Shown: piece after piece, positions 1 through 4,824 of the stretch
How the letters are laid out: each line of letters opens with the position of its first letter
Position numbering within the stretch: position 1 is the first letter of the stretch
Source of the DNA: Actinomycetota bacterium
GTDB taxonomy: Bacteria > Actinomycetota > Humimicrobiia > Humimicrobiales > Humimicrobiaceae
Direction of reading: 5' to 3'
Assembly (NCBI GenBank): GCA_016783995.1
Contig: JADHVN010000054.1
Span: 1-8,719, forward strand
Length of the DNA: 8,719 nt
The notes under the pieces: model-generated
The model's input: only the letters and a program-made list of their open reading frames with translations
What the model was told of the DNA's origin: nothing
The model's database searches: none
Position numbers and translations under genes: made by a program

Positions 1-1
1 A

Positions 2-175
2 ACAGGGAAAAAGATCAATAGCATGAAAGAAGGACAAATACTGGAACTAGTAGCTGATGATCCTGCGTCCGAAGAAGATATTAAGAGTTGGGCAAAAACT
101 ACTGGTAACAAACTTATAAAGATGACTAAGAATAATGATAATTTTATTTTCTACATTAAAAAGATGTATAAGTAA
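2..175 (+). CDS. TusA-family sulfurtransferase, C-terminal part (5' end outside window)
   Basis: The frame is open from the window edge and gives 57 residues before a TAA. It reads TGKKINSMKEGQ, then LELVADDPASEEDIKSW, then a Lys-rich end. The run 'G..LEL.ADDP....DI..W....G' is the signature of the C-terminal half of TusA/SirA-like proteins. These are small IF3-like-fold carriers that hold persulfide sulfur on a Cys in an N-terminal Cys-Pro motif. That motif would lie upstream of the window, so the catalytic Cys cannot be checked. The stop is 14 bases before the start of a DsrE-family gene, so the two are almost certainly co-transcribed. TusA-DsrE pairs are known in sulfur trafficking, both for tRNA thiolation and for sulfur oxidation or reduction. 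Family assignment is confident; the actual sulfur acceptor is unknown. Confidence 0.85.
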   Translation, partial: TGKKINSMKEGQILELVADDPASEEDIKSWAKTTGNKLIKMTKNNDNFIFYIKKMYK

Positions 176-189
176 ATTAGGAGGAGTAA

Positions 190-561
190 ATGGCTAAAAA
201 GAAGTTATTATATGTACAAACAAGTGGTGTAAATACACCACAAAGACTTTATTCACCTTTTATATTAGCACAAACAGCATTAGCAATGAATGTGGAACCA
301 ACTATTTATTTCTTAGGAGAAGGAGTAACTGTCGTAAAAAAAGGAGAAGCTGAGAAAATAAAGATAGGTAATTTTCCATCTTTAAAGGATGTAATTGATG
401 AAACTTTAAGGCAGGGAATAAAACTGCTTATATGTCAGCAAAGCGCGCAATTATTCGGGGAAAAATTAACGCCTGATGATTTTGTGGATGGTTCCAGGGT
501 AGTTGGTGCTGCAACTTTAAATAATTTAGTGCTTGAAGCCGATGGAACTATGTGGTTTTAA
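190..561 (+). CDS. DsrE/DsrF-like family protein (sulfur relay)
   Basis: A 123-residue cytosolic protein with no signal peptide or membrane segment, of typical length for single-domain DsrE-like proteins. The N-terminal strand KKLLYVQTSG followed by a helix, the 'YFLGEGV' stretch (about 40-46), and Cys82 in LLICQQSAQL match the family. Cys82 is at the usual site of the sulfur-binding cysteine, after a beta strand. The ATG is preceded by GAGGAG (181-186) with 3 bases between, closer than ideal but clearly a ribosome binding site; no better in-frame start is seen. It follows the TusA-like gene by 14 bases. By family knowledge DsrE-like proteins accept or donate persulfide or thiosulfonate sulfur, often with TusA as partner, so I infer a shared sulfur-relay role. 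The specific pathway is not visible here. No clear intrinsic terminator follows. Confidence 0.88.
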   Translation: MAKKKLLYVQTSGVNTPQRLYSPFILAQTALAMNVEPTIYFLGEGVTVVKKGEAEKIKIGNFPSLKDVIDETLRQGIKLLICQQSAQLFGEKLTPDDFVDGSRVVGAATLNNLVLEADGTMWF

Positions 562-621
562 TTATGATTTTTAAAATAATAAAAACAAAAAGAAATAAAG
601 GTGCTTGCAACTATTAAGGTT

Positions 622-641
622 TAACAAATAATTATTTGTTA
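622..641. repeat. 20-bp perfect palindrome
   Basis: The half site TAACAAATAA is followed directly by its exact reverse complement TTATTTGTTA, with no spacer. It lies 60 bases after the DsrE-family stop and 30 bases beyond the end of the DUF4143 remnant. It lacks a loop and a following T-run, so it is a poor intrinsic terminator. It could be a dimeric regulator's operator or a relic of a former insertion. AT-rich DNA produces some palindromes by chance, though a 20-base perfect one is uncommon. Confidence 0.5.
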
Positions 642-670
642 TCAACATTGTTCAATCCGGGGAGCCAATC

Positions 671-880
671 TTATCGAATGTAAAAAGTTTCTTTATTATT
701 ACTAATTTCTTTTAAGTATAACATTTCAAAATACAAAGCCGAGAAAATAATAGATAAATATATGGAATGACTTTTATCATCTAAACTCCATGAGACTTGT
801 ATCAGTTCTTTTTCTCCTGTTTCTTTTTTTACAATAAAATCAACTTCCAGATTATTTTTTGTGTTATAAAAATTAATATA
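671..880 (-). pseudogene. Remnant of a DUF4143-type AAA ATPase (C-terminal region)
   Basis: On the minus strand an open stretch of 69 codons, with no start codon at its head, reads YINFYNTKNNLEVDF, then IVKKETGEKELIQVSWSLDD, then a less conserved tail ending NKETFYIR and a TAA at 673-671. The pattern 'YY.T..G.EVDF....G....LIQVSYSLDD' is the hallmark of the nuclease-like DUF4143 C-terminal region of a widespread family of AAA (AAA_14) ATP-binding proteins of about 400 residues. A TGA (883-881) lies immediately upstream in frame. The Walker-bearing N-terminal part is absent: the minus strand between here and 1049 gives no matching sequence. The family's usual 'T..RE...L' continuation after LDD is also eroded. 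I read this as a truncated, decayed gene. Its direction is the same as the SIMPL gene upstream of it. Confidence 0.65.
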
Positions 881-897
881 TCATATAAAAGTATTAA

Positions 898-1002
898 TTA
901 AAGTTAATAGAAGAGGAAATTGATGAAAATGTTTCTAACGATGATATAAATAATAACGATAAAGCAAAAGGTGCTGGTATAAAAAACAAACCAAAAAAGT
1001 AA
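898..1002 (+). other. Orphan reading-frame tail, unrecognised
   Basis: The frame from 898 (after an in-frame TAA at 895) to the TAA at 1000-1002 reads LKLIEEEIDEN, then VSNDDINNNDKAKGAGIKNKPKK. It has no ATG, GTG or TTG start, so as it stands it is not a gene. The composition, acidic and Asn-rich followed by a Lys-rich end, resembles a disordered C-terminal tail of a real protein more than random AT-rich DNA. It may be the 3' scrap of a deleted gene. I do not recognise the family, and chance is a serious alternative. Confidence 0.2.
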
Positions 1003-1049
1003 ATGATAATATATAGGCAGCCAAAAAGCAGAAAAGAAAAGCCCATTTT

Positions 1050-1778
1050 TTATTTTAGGGTAAAAATCACTGTAACCGGTATCATTACTTCTTTTTCGAT
1101 AGTTGATGTATCATAGGTTCCCCAATCTGAGACTTCTGTAGAATTTACTGGCAGAACCTGGACCACTCCAAGATTTGCGGATTTTATTACTCCTATTTTC
1201 TTGCCGCTGCCTTCAGCAATCTTTTGTGCTCTTAACTTGGCGTCATTTATTGCATCCGGGATTAATTCAATGCGAAGTTCCGGAAGTTTTGAATAATAAT
1301 ATTCTAAGGATTGAATAGAAAATACGACCCCCTGGTCTATGAGTTTCTGGGTGTTTTTAGCCATATAGGTAATTTTTTCAACATCATTTGATTGAATTTC
1401 TACAGTTTGCCTTAAGACATTTTCTTTTGGAGCATTTGGATCATACATATATAATTGCTCCATAAATACCGGTGAAATTGTTATATCTTCTTCATTAAAT
1501 CCGTTATCTTCAAAGAAGTTCAGTACAAGCCTCTGGTCATTTTTCATCATTTGATATCCTGCCTTTAAATCTTCAGCAGAAACAGTCCTTGAGAAATTGG
1601 CAGTCCATTTAGCGAGATCTGAAGTGACCTTTTCTCTTACCGAGCCGGTTACAGAAAGGGTATCCTCAGGTGATCTTACCTTATAGAATGTAAAAGAACC
1701 GATTGATGCGCTTATTATCAGGCATATTCCCAGGATAATCGCAAAGTATATGATTTTATTTGAATTTTCTTTACTCAT
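1050..1778 (-). CDS. SIMPL domain-containing (DUF541) membrane-anchored protein
   Basis: A 242-residue protein. Residues 1-8 are polar with two Lys, and 9-33 (IIYFAIILGICLIISASIG and on) form one membrane segment that is a signal anchor or uncleaved signal. The rest should lie outside the cytoplasmic membrane. Residues 40-241 form a SIMPL/DUF541 domain: it opens LSVTGSVREKV, and the diagnostic helix AINDAKLRAQKIAEGSGKK (176-194) is followed by IGVIKSANLG. The domain ends VMIPVTVIFTLK, as in the family. Length is usual. The family forms oligomeric assemblies in known members (BP26-type proteins), but its function is poorly known, so no role is assigned. The start is supported by TGAGGT (1790-1785) six bases upstream. 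A TTGACA-N16-TAATAT promoter lies further upstream. It is divergent from the metal transporter operon; whether the two share regulation cannot be seen. Confidence 0.9.
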   Translation of the reverse strand: MSKENSNKIIYFAIILGICLIISASIGSFTFYKVRSPEDTLSVTGSVREKVTSDLAKWTANFSRTVSAEDLKAGYQMMKNDQRLVLNFFEDNGFNEEDITISPVFMEQLYMYDPNAPKENVLRQTVEIQSNDVEKITYMAKNTQKLIDQGVVFSIQSLEYYYSKLPELRIELIPDAINDAKLRAQKIAEGSGKKIGVIKSANLGVVQVLPVNSTEVSDWGTYDTSTIEKEVMIPVTVIFTLK

Positions 1779-1825
1779 TTTTTTACCTCAGACAAAATTA
1801 TATTATTAGACTTTAAACTTTTGTG

Positions 1826-1845
1826 TATATGTGGATTTACATATA
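1826..1845. repeat. Inverted repeat in the SIMPL gene leader
   Basis: TATATGT (1826-1832) and ACATATA (1839-1845) are exact inverse copies separated by 6 bases. The repeat lies between the predicted SIMPL-gene promoter and its start codon, so it could form a weak hairpin in that leader or be an operator. The arms are only 7 bp and AT-rich, so chance is possible. Confidence 0.3.
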
Positions 1846-1861
1846 TAAACTACTTGTTTTA

Positions 1862-1889
1862 ATATTATCAGCTTTATGCCTTTTGTCAA
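1862..1889 (-). promoter_or_regulatory. Sigma-70-type promoter for the SIMPL gene
   Basis: On the minus strand a perfect -35 TTGACA (1889-1884) is followed after 16 bases by TAATAT (1867-1862), a good -10. Transcription would start near 1855, giving a leader of about 77 bases. A second TATAAT (1802-1797) closer to the gene lacks a convincing -35. Confidence 0.6.
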
Positions 1890-1949
1890 GGAGGGCGATA
1901 TACTTTTAGCTATATAAATTTCCGGATTTTCATTAATCTTTTGTAGTGT

Positions 1950-1980
1950 TTGACAGTATTGATATAAGAAATGTTATAAT
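1950..1980 (+). promoter_or_regulatory. Sigma-70-type promoter for the metal ABC transporter operon
   Basis: A perfect -35 TTGACA (1950-1955) and a perfect -10 TATAAT (1975-1980) lie upstream of the binding-protein gene. The 19-base spacer is longer than the preferred 17, which often goes with reduced or activator-dependent strength. The expected transcription start is near 1987, giving a leader of about 75 bases that is mostly taken up by a hairpin. I saw no sequence matching the Bacillus-type Zur box. Confidence 0.6.
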
Positions 1981-1984
1981 AGAT

Positions 1985-2040
1985 ATCTGCTATATCTGTC
2001 ATAGTATACATAGTGTATCAGCAGATTTTTTATTTATTTT
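1985..2040 (+). promoter_or_regulatory. Leader hairpin plus T-run before the metal transporter operon (attenuator or operator candidate)
   Basis: ATCTGCT (1985-1991) pairs exactly with AGCAGAT (2020-2026). The stem can be extended by three or four weaker pairs after a one-base bulge (1992-1995 with 2015-2018). A T-rich run, TTTTTTATTTATTTT, begins at the foot of the stem (2026-2040). This is the form of an intrinsic terminator, yet it sits between the operon's promoter and its first start codon. It could attenuate transcription. The same stretch contains a DNA-level inverted repeat, GATAT-N5-ATATC (1982-1996), over the expected transcription start, a good place for a metal-responsive repressor. 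The left arm begins about at the predicted transcript start, which weakens the RNA model if the start is slightly later. No gene ends just upstream that would need this as its own terminator. Confidence 0.45.
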
Positions 2041-2054
2041 AAAATTGCAGCAAA

Positions 2055-2060
2055 AAAGAG
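2055..2060 (+). promoter_or_regulatory. Weak ribosome binding site of the binding-protein gene
   Basis: The only purine tract is AAAGAG, directly touching the ATG at 2061, far from the ideal spacing. The start cannot move upstream: an in-frame TAA lies at 2040-2042 and no alternative start codon falls between. The protein begins with a proper lipoprotein signal, so the start itself is sound. The other genes here have much stronger sites. Confidence 0.4.
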
Positions 2061-2999
2061 ATGAAACGTATATTAATAGTAATAGTTTGCATAATTGTTT
2101 CAGTCTTTTTAATTGGAACATTTATAAGCTGTACCAAGAAGGCAGATAAAGATGTTGATGAAGAAAAAATTGGGGTTGTAGTAAGCATACCGCCACAGGC
2201 TGAATTTGTAGAAAGAGTTGGAGAAGACAGAGTAATAGTTACTGTTATGGTTCCTCCGGGAGCCAGTCCACATGCATATGAACCTACCCCAGGTCAGCTG
2301 GAGGAGATTAGTAAAGCTAAAATTTATGCCAAAGTTGGTTCCGGGATTGAGTTTGAACTGGCATGGATGGATAAAATAATTAAGATGAATGGGGAAATGC
2401 TTGTGGTGGATTGTTCCAGCAGAGTAAAGTTTATTACAGTAAGCTATAAATATGGTGAAGCTGCGGTATATTATGAGTATGATGAAAGTGATAAAGCCAA
2501 AAGTGATCTTAAGGGAATTGACCCTCATATATGGCTTTCACCGGCAAATGCAAAAATAATGGTTGAAAATATTTATGAAGGCCTGGTTCAAATAGATCCT
2601 GAGAATCAGAAATATTATAAAAAAAATCTGGACAGCTACCTGTTGGAGCTGGATAAACTGGATGATGAAATTGTCCAGACATTTTCGGGAAAAGAAAATA
2701 AAAAGATAATAGTCTTTCATCCTACATGGGCTTATTTTGCAAAAGATTACGGTATCGAACAGATACCTATTGAAGAAGAGGGAAAAGAGCCGACAGCTAA
2801 GGGTATTGAAGATTTGATAAGCCAGGCTAAAGAATATAATATTAAGGTGATTTTTGCTTCTCCGGAATTCAGTACCAAAAGTGCTTGGACTGTAGCCAGA
2901 GAGATTGGAGGAGAAGTGTTTCTTGTAAGTTCACTTAAGAAAGATTATCTGGAAAATATGAGAAAAGCTGCAGAAGCCTTTGCCGGGGCCATGGAATGA
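2061..2999 (+). CDS. Metal ABC transporter substrate-binding lipoprotein (ZnuA/TroA family)
   Basis: A 312-residue member of the zinc/manganese-binding cluster A-I solute-binding proteins. Residues 2-23 are a lipoprotein signal (KR, then a hydrophobic core) ending FISC with Cys24 as the lipidated residue, so it should be tethered outside the membrane. Three histidine ligands sit in family positions: His71 (PPGASPHAYEPTPGQ), His156 (GIDPHIWLSP) and His220 (IVFHPTWAYFAKDYG). The usual fourth ligand, Asp in 'DPL' near the C-terminus, aligns by eye with Ser290 in VSSLKKDYLENM, so it appears lost; Glu269 in SPEFSTK might substitute. The loop before His156 (about 130-152) is acidic and has no His, unlike many ZnuA proteins. 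Zn and Mn are both possible substrates. First gene of a three-gene operon, 28 bases before the ATPase gene. Confidence 0.9.
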   Translation: MKRILIVIVCIIVSVFLIGTFISCTKKADKDVDEEKIGVVVSIPPQAEFVERVGEDRVIVTVMVPPGASPHAYEPTPGQLEEISKAKIYAKVGSGIEFELAWMDKIIKMNGEMLVVDCSSRVKFITVSYKYGEAAVYYEYDESDKAKSDLKGIDPHIWLSPANAKIMVENIYEGLVQIDPENQKYYKKNLDSYLLELDKLDDEIVQTFSGKENKKIIVFHPTWAYFAKDYGIEQIPIEEEGKEPTAKGIEDLISQAKEYNIKVIFASPEFSTKSAWTVAREIGGEVFLVSSLKKDYLENMRKAAEAFAGAME

Positions 3000-3027
3000 A
3001 ATTTAATTATTTCGGAGGCTAATTGAA

Positions 3028-3783
3028 ATGAAAAATAATACTATTGTAGATTTTAAAAATATATTCTTTTATTATGGAGAGATACCAGTCCTGGAAGATA
3101 TAAGCTTTTCAATAAAGCAAAATGATTTTATTGCCATAATAGGTCCCAATGGTGGCGGAAAAACTACATTACTTAAGATTATGCTGGGGTTATTGAAACC
3201 TGATAGGGGAACAGTAAAAGTTTTTGGCAAAAATCCTGAAGAAGGCAGAAAATTGGCCGGCTATTTACCGCAAAATATCTATTTTGATCTAAATTTCCCT
3301 ATTAATGTATTTGATATAGTTATTATGGGAAGGTATAAGGGACTGGTAAGGAAATATTCAGAAAAAGATAAGAAATCCGCATTAGATGCTCTGGAAACTG
3401 TAGGGATGCTTGAATATAGAAACAGACATATAAGTATGCTATCGGCCGGTCAATTGCAGAGAGTTCTTATAGCGAGGGCTATTGCAAGGGAGCCGGAATT
3501 GCTTTTGCTTGATGAGCCAATGGCAAGTGTGGACCCGGAAACGCAGAAATCAATTTATGAATTATTTCTGGAGCTTAATAAGAAAATGGCTATAGTATTT
3601 ATAACTCATGATATTGGTGCAATTTCCATCTATATTGATAGCGTTCTCTGCCTTAACCGGAAGTTGTTCTACCATGGTCCAAAAGAAGGCAGTTTAGGCA
3701 AACTTGAGGAAGCTTACAGGTGTCCTGTGGAGATATTGGCTCATGGAATACCACATAGAGTACTTGGGAGGCATAAGAAGTAA
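3028..3783 (+). CDS. Metal ABC transporter ATP-binding protein (ZnuC-like)
   Basis: A 251-residue cytoplasmic ABC ATPase that would power metal import. In order: a family N-terminus with the aromatic stretch [15 protein letters not shown] (13-27), Walker A GPNGGGKT (39-46), Q-loop Gln82 in LPQN, signature LSAGQLQR (138-145; Ala in place of the first Gly of the classical LSGGQ), Walker B LLLLDEP with catalytic Glu (158-164), D-loop SVDP (167-170) and switch His194. All residues needed for ATP hydrolysis are present. The C-terminal [15 protein letters not shown] (232-246) is typical of zinc/manganese-type ATPases rather than other importers. GGAGG (3014-3018) is 9 bases before the ATG. Its TAA overlaps the permease ATG by one base. 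Metal identity cannot be read from this subunit. Confidence 0.93.
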   Translation: MKNNTIVDFKNIFFYYGEIPVLEDISFSIKQNDFIAIIGPNGGGKTTLLKIMLGLLKPDRGTVKVFGKNPEEGRKLAGYLPQNIYFDLNFPINVFDIVIMGRYKGLVRKYSEKDKKSALDALETVGMLEYRNRHISMLSAGQLQRVLIARAIAREPELLLLDEPMASVDPETQKSIYELFLELNKKMAIVFITHDIGAISIYIDSVLCLNRKLFYHGPKEGSLGKLEEAYRCPVEILAHGIPHRVLGRHKK

Positions 3784-4607
3784 TGGGAATTTTTCAGTAC
3801 GAATTTATTAGGAACGCTGTTATAGCTGCAGTTCTGGTTAATATAGCCTGTGGTATTGTCGGCACCTATGTAGTTATAAAAAAGATAGTATTTATAAGTG
3901 GAGGTATTTCGCACGCAGCTTTTGGAGGTATCGGTTTGGGTTACCTTCTGGGGATAAACCCGATTGTTGCCGCAATTCCTTTCAGCCTTTTATCGGCAAT
4001 CACCATTGGTCTTATCAGTAAGAGAAGCAAATTAAGCGAAGATGCAGCAATAGGTATAATTTGGGCAGTCGGGATGGCGTCAGGTATAATATTTATTAAT
4101 TTAACCCCCGGCTATGCGCCAGATCTTTTCAGCTATTTATTTGGAAACATCCTGACTATTCCTGTATCTGATTTATATATTATGCTTGTAATGGATTTTA
4201 TAATCATTTTGATTGTTGTTTTATTTTTCAAGGAATTTTATGCAGCATCCTTTGATGAGGAATTTTCAACAGTAATAGGCATTCCTAACAGGATTTTATA
4301 TTTAGTGCTTCTTTGCATGGTGGCTTTAAGTGTTGTTGTTCTTATAAGAATCGTGGGTATCATCCTGGTTATCGCACTACTTACCATACCATCATCAATA
4401 TGCAGACAGTTTACCTATAATATGAAAAAACTAATAATCAGCTCAATTGTTACTGGAATTATTTTAACCATAACCGGTCTCTGGATTTCTTATTTATTGG
4501 ATCTTGCATCGGGGGCAACTATAATTTTACTTCTGGCGCTAGTATTTCTGCTTTCCTTTTTTATAAAAAAAGCTGTTATAGCAGTAAGGCGGTTAAAAAC
4601 TAGATAA
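3783..4607 (+). CDS. Metal ABC transporter permease (ABC-3 family, ZnuB-like)
   Basis: A 274-residue integral membrane protein with about eight hydrophobic spans, roughly at 10-32, 45-58, 60-80, 92-107, 131-150, 172-203 (probably two), 216-238 and 243-262. The segment [21 protein letters not shown] begins at residue 40 and is the strongest family signature of ABC-3 permeases. [18 protein letters not shown] (82-99) and [15 protein letters not shown] (191-205) are also typical. It would form the homodimeric channel driven by the upstream ATPase and fed by the binding lipoprotein. The start codon overlaps the ATPase stop (TAATG), indicating translational coupling; GGGAGG (3766-3771) inside the upstream gene serves as ribosome binding site at an 11-base distance. 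Length is usual and the frame is intact. No hairpin with a T-run follows the stop, so the end of the operon transcript is not defined. Confidence 0.93.
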   Translation: MGIFQYEFIRNAVIAAVLVNIACGIVGTYVVIKKIVFISGGISHAAFGGIGLGYLLGINPIVAAIPFSLLSAITIGLISKRSKLSEDAAIGIIWAVGMASGIIFINLTPGYAPDLFSYLFGNILTIPVSDLYIMLVMDFIIILIVVLFFKEFYAASFDEEFSTVIGIPNRILYLVLLCMVALSVVVLIRIVGIILVIALLTIPSSICRQFTYNMKKLIISSIVTGIILTITGLWISYLLDLASGATIILLLALVFLLSFFIKKAVIAVRRLKTR

Positions 4608-4691
4608 ATTTATTTTTGGGATTTATATAATTGTAAACAGGCTTCTTTTACTGTCATTTCCAGGTATACTTATCAGTTTTTTAAACCTCTA

Positions 4692-4720
4692 TTGCTTCCG
4701 AAATTTTTACTGCCTATAAT
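4692..4720 (+). promoter_or_regulatory. Sigma-70-type promoter for the ligase-ACP-acyltransferase gene
   Basis: TTGCTT (4692-4697), four of six bases of the -35 consensus, is followed at the ideal 17-base spacing by a perfect TATAAT (4715-4720). It implies transcription from near 4727, a leader of about 98 bases, and a transcription unit separate from the metal transporter. I see no conserved leader structure between it and the gene. Confidence 0.6.
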
Positions 4721-4811
4721 AAAAATATAGCAAGATAAGAGATAAGTAACTACAGTTGCTTTTAAAATGTCATAAGTGTTTGCACAGGCTAAATATTATA
4801 TTCTAAGGAAC

Positions 4812-4817
4812 GGGTGA
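4812..4817 (+). promoter_or_regulatory. Ribosome binding site deciding the start at 4825
   Basis: GGGTGA (4812-4817), continuing into T, matches the GGTGAT end of the full anti-Shine-Dalgarno complement and sits 7 bases before the ATG. A second AAGGAA (4805-4810) is too distant to be the main site. Confidence 0.6.
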
Positions 4818-4824
4818 TATATCT

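Noticed and set aside
562..1049. CRISPR array, tRNA or small RNA gene in the longest gene-free stretch
   Set aside because: No spaced direct repeats and no cloverleaf-like arms with a CCA-type end were found; the stretch is explained better as gene remnants plus a palindrome.
1797..1802. Minus-strand TATAAT close to the SIMPL gene as its promoter
   Set aside because: No acceptable -35 lies 16-18 bases upstream; the TTGACA-N16-TAATAT pair is better, and the box would leave a leader of only about 12-15 bases.
1867..1905. AAGGAGG on the plus strand (about 1887-1894) as a ribosome binding site of a small gene
   Set aside because: No ATG, GTG or TTG follows at a proper distance with a frame of meaningful length; it is partly the antisense of the SIMPL gene's -35 box.
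1946..2149. 67-codon plus-strand open frame beginning at the transporter promoter
   Set aside because: It covers the promoter, the hairpin and the start of the binding-protein gene in another frame, has no ribosome binding site and no recognisable protein character.
2109..2720. Two minus-strand open frames inside the binding-protein gene
   Set aside because: They are antisense to a clearly conserved coding sequence and read as Phe/Ile/Asn-rich antisense of Lys/Glu/Asp codons.
4668..4747. ACTTATC and GATAAGT as a stem in the gap before the ligase gene
   Set aside because: The arms are 7 AT-rich bases with a loop of over 60 bases and no T-run, so neither a terminator nor a riboswitch is supported.
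4780..4802. TTGCAC and TATATT as a promoter close to the ligase gene
   Set aside because: The spacer is only 11 bases; the TTGCTT-N17-TATAAT pair upstream is far better.
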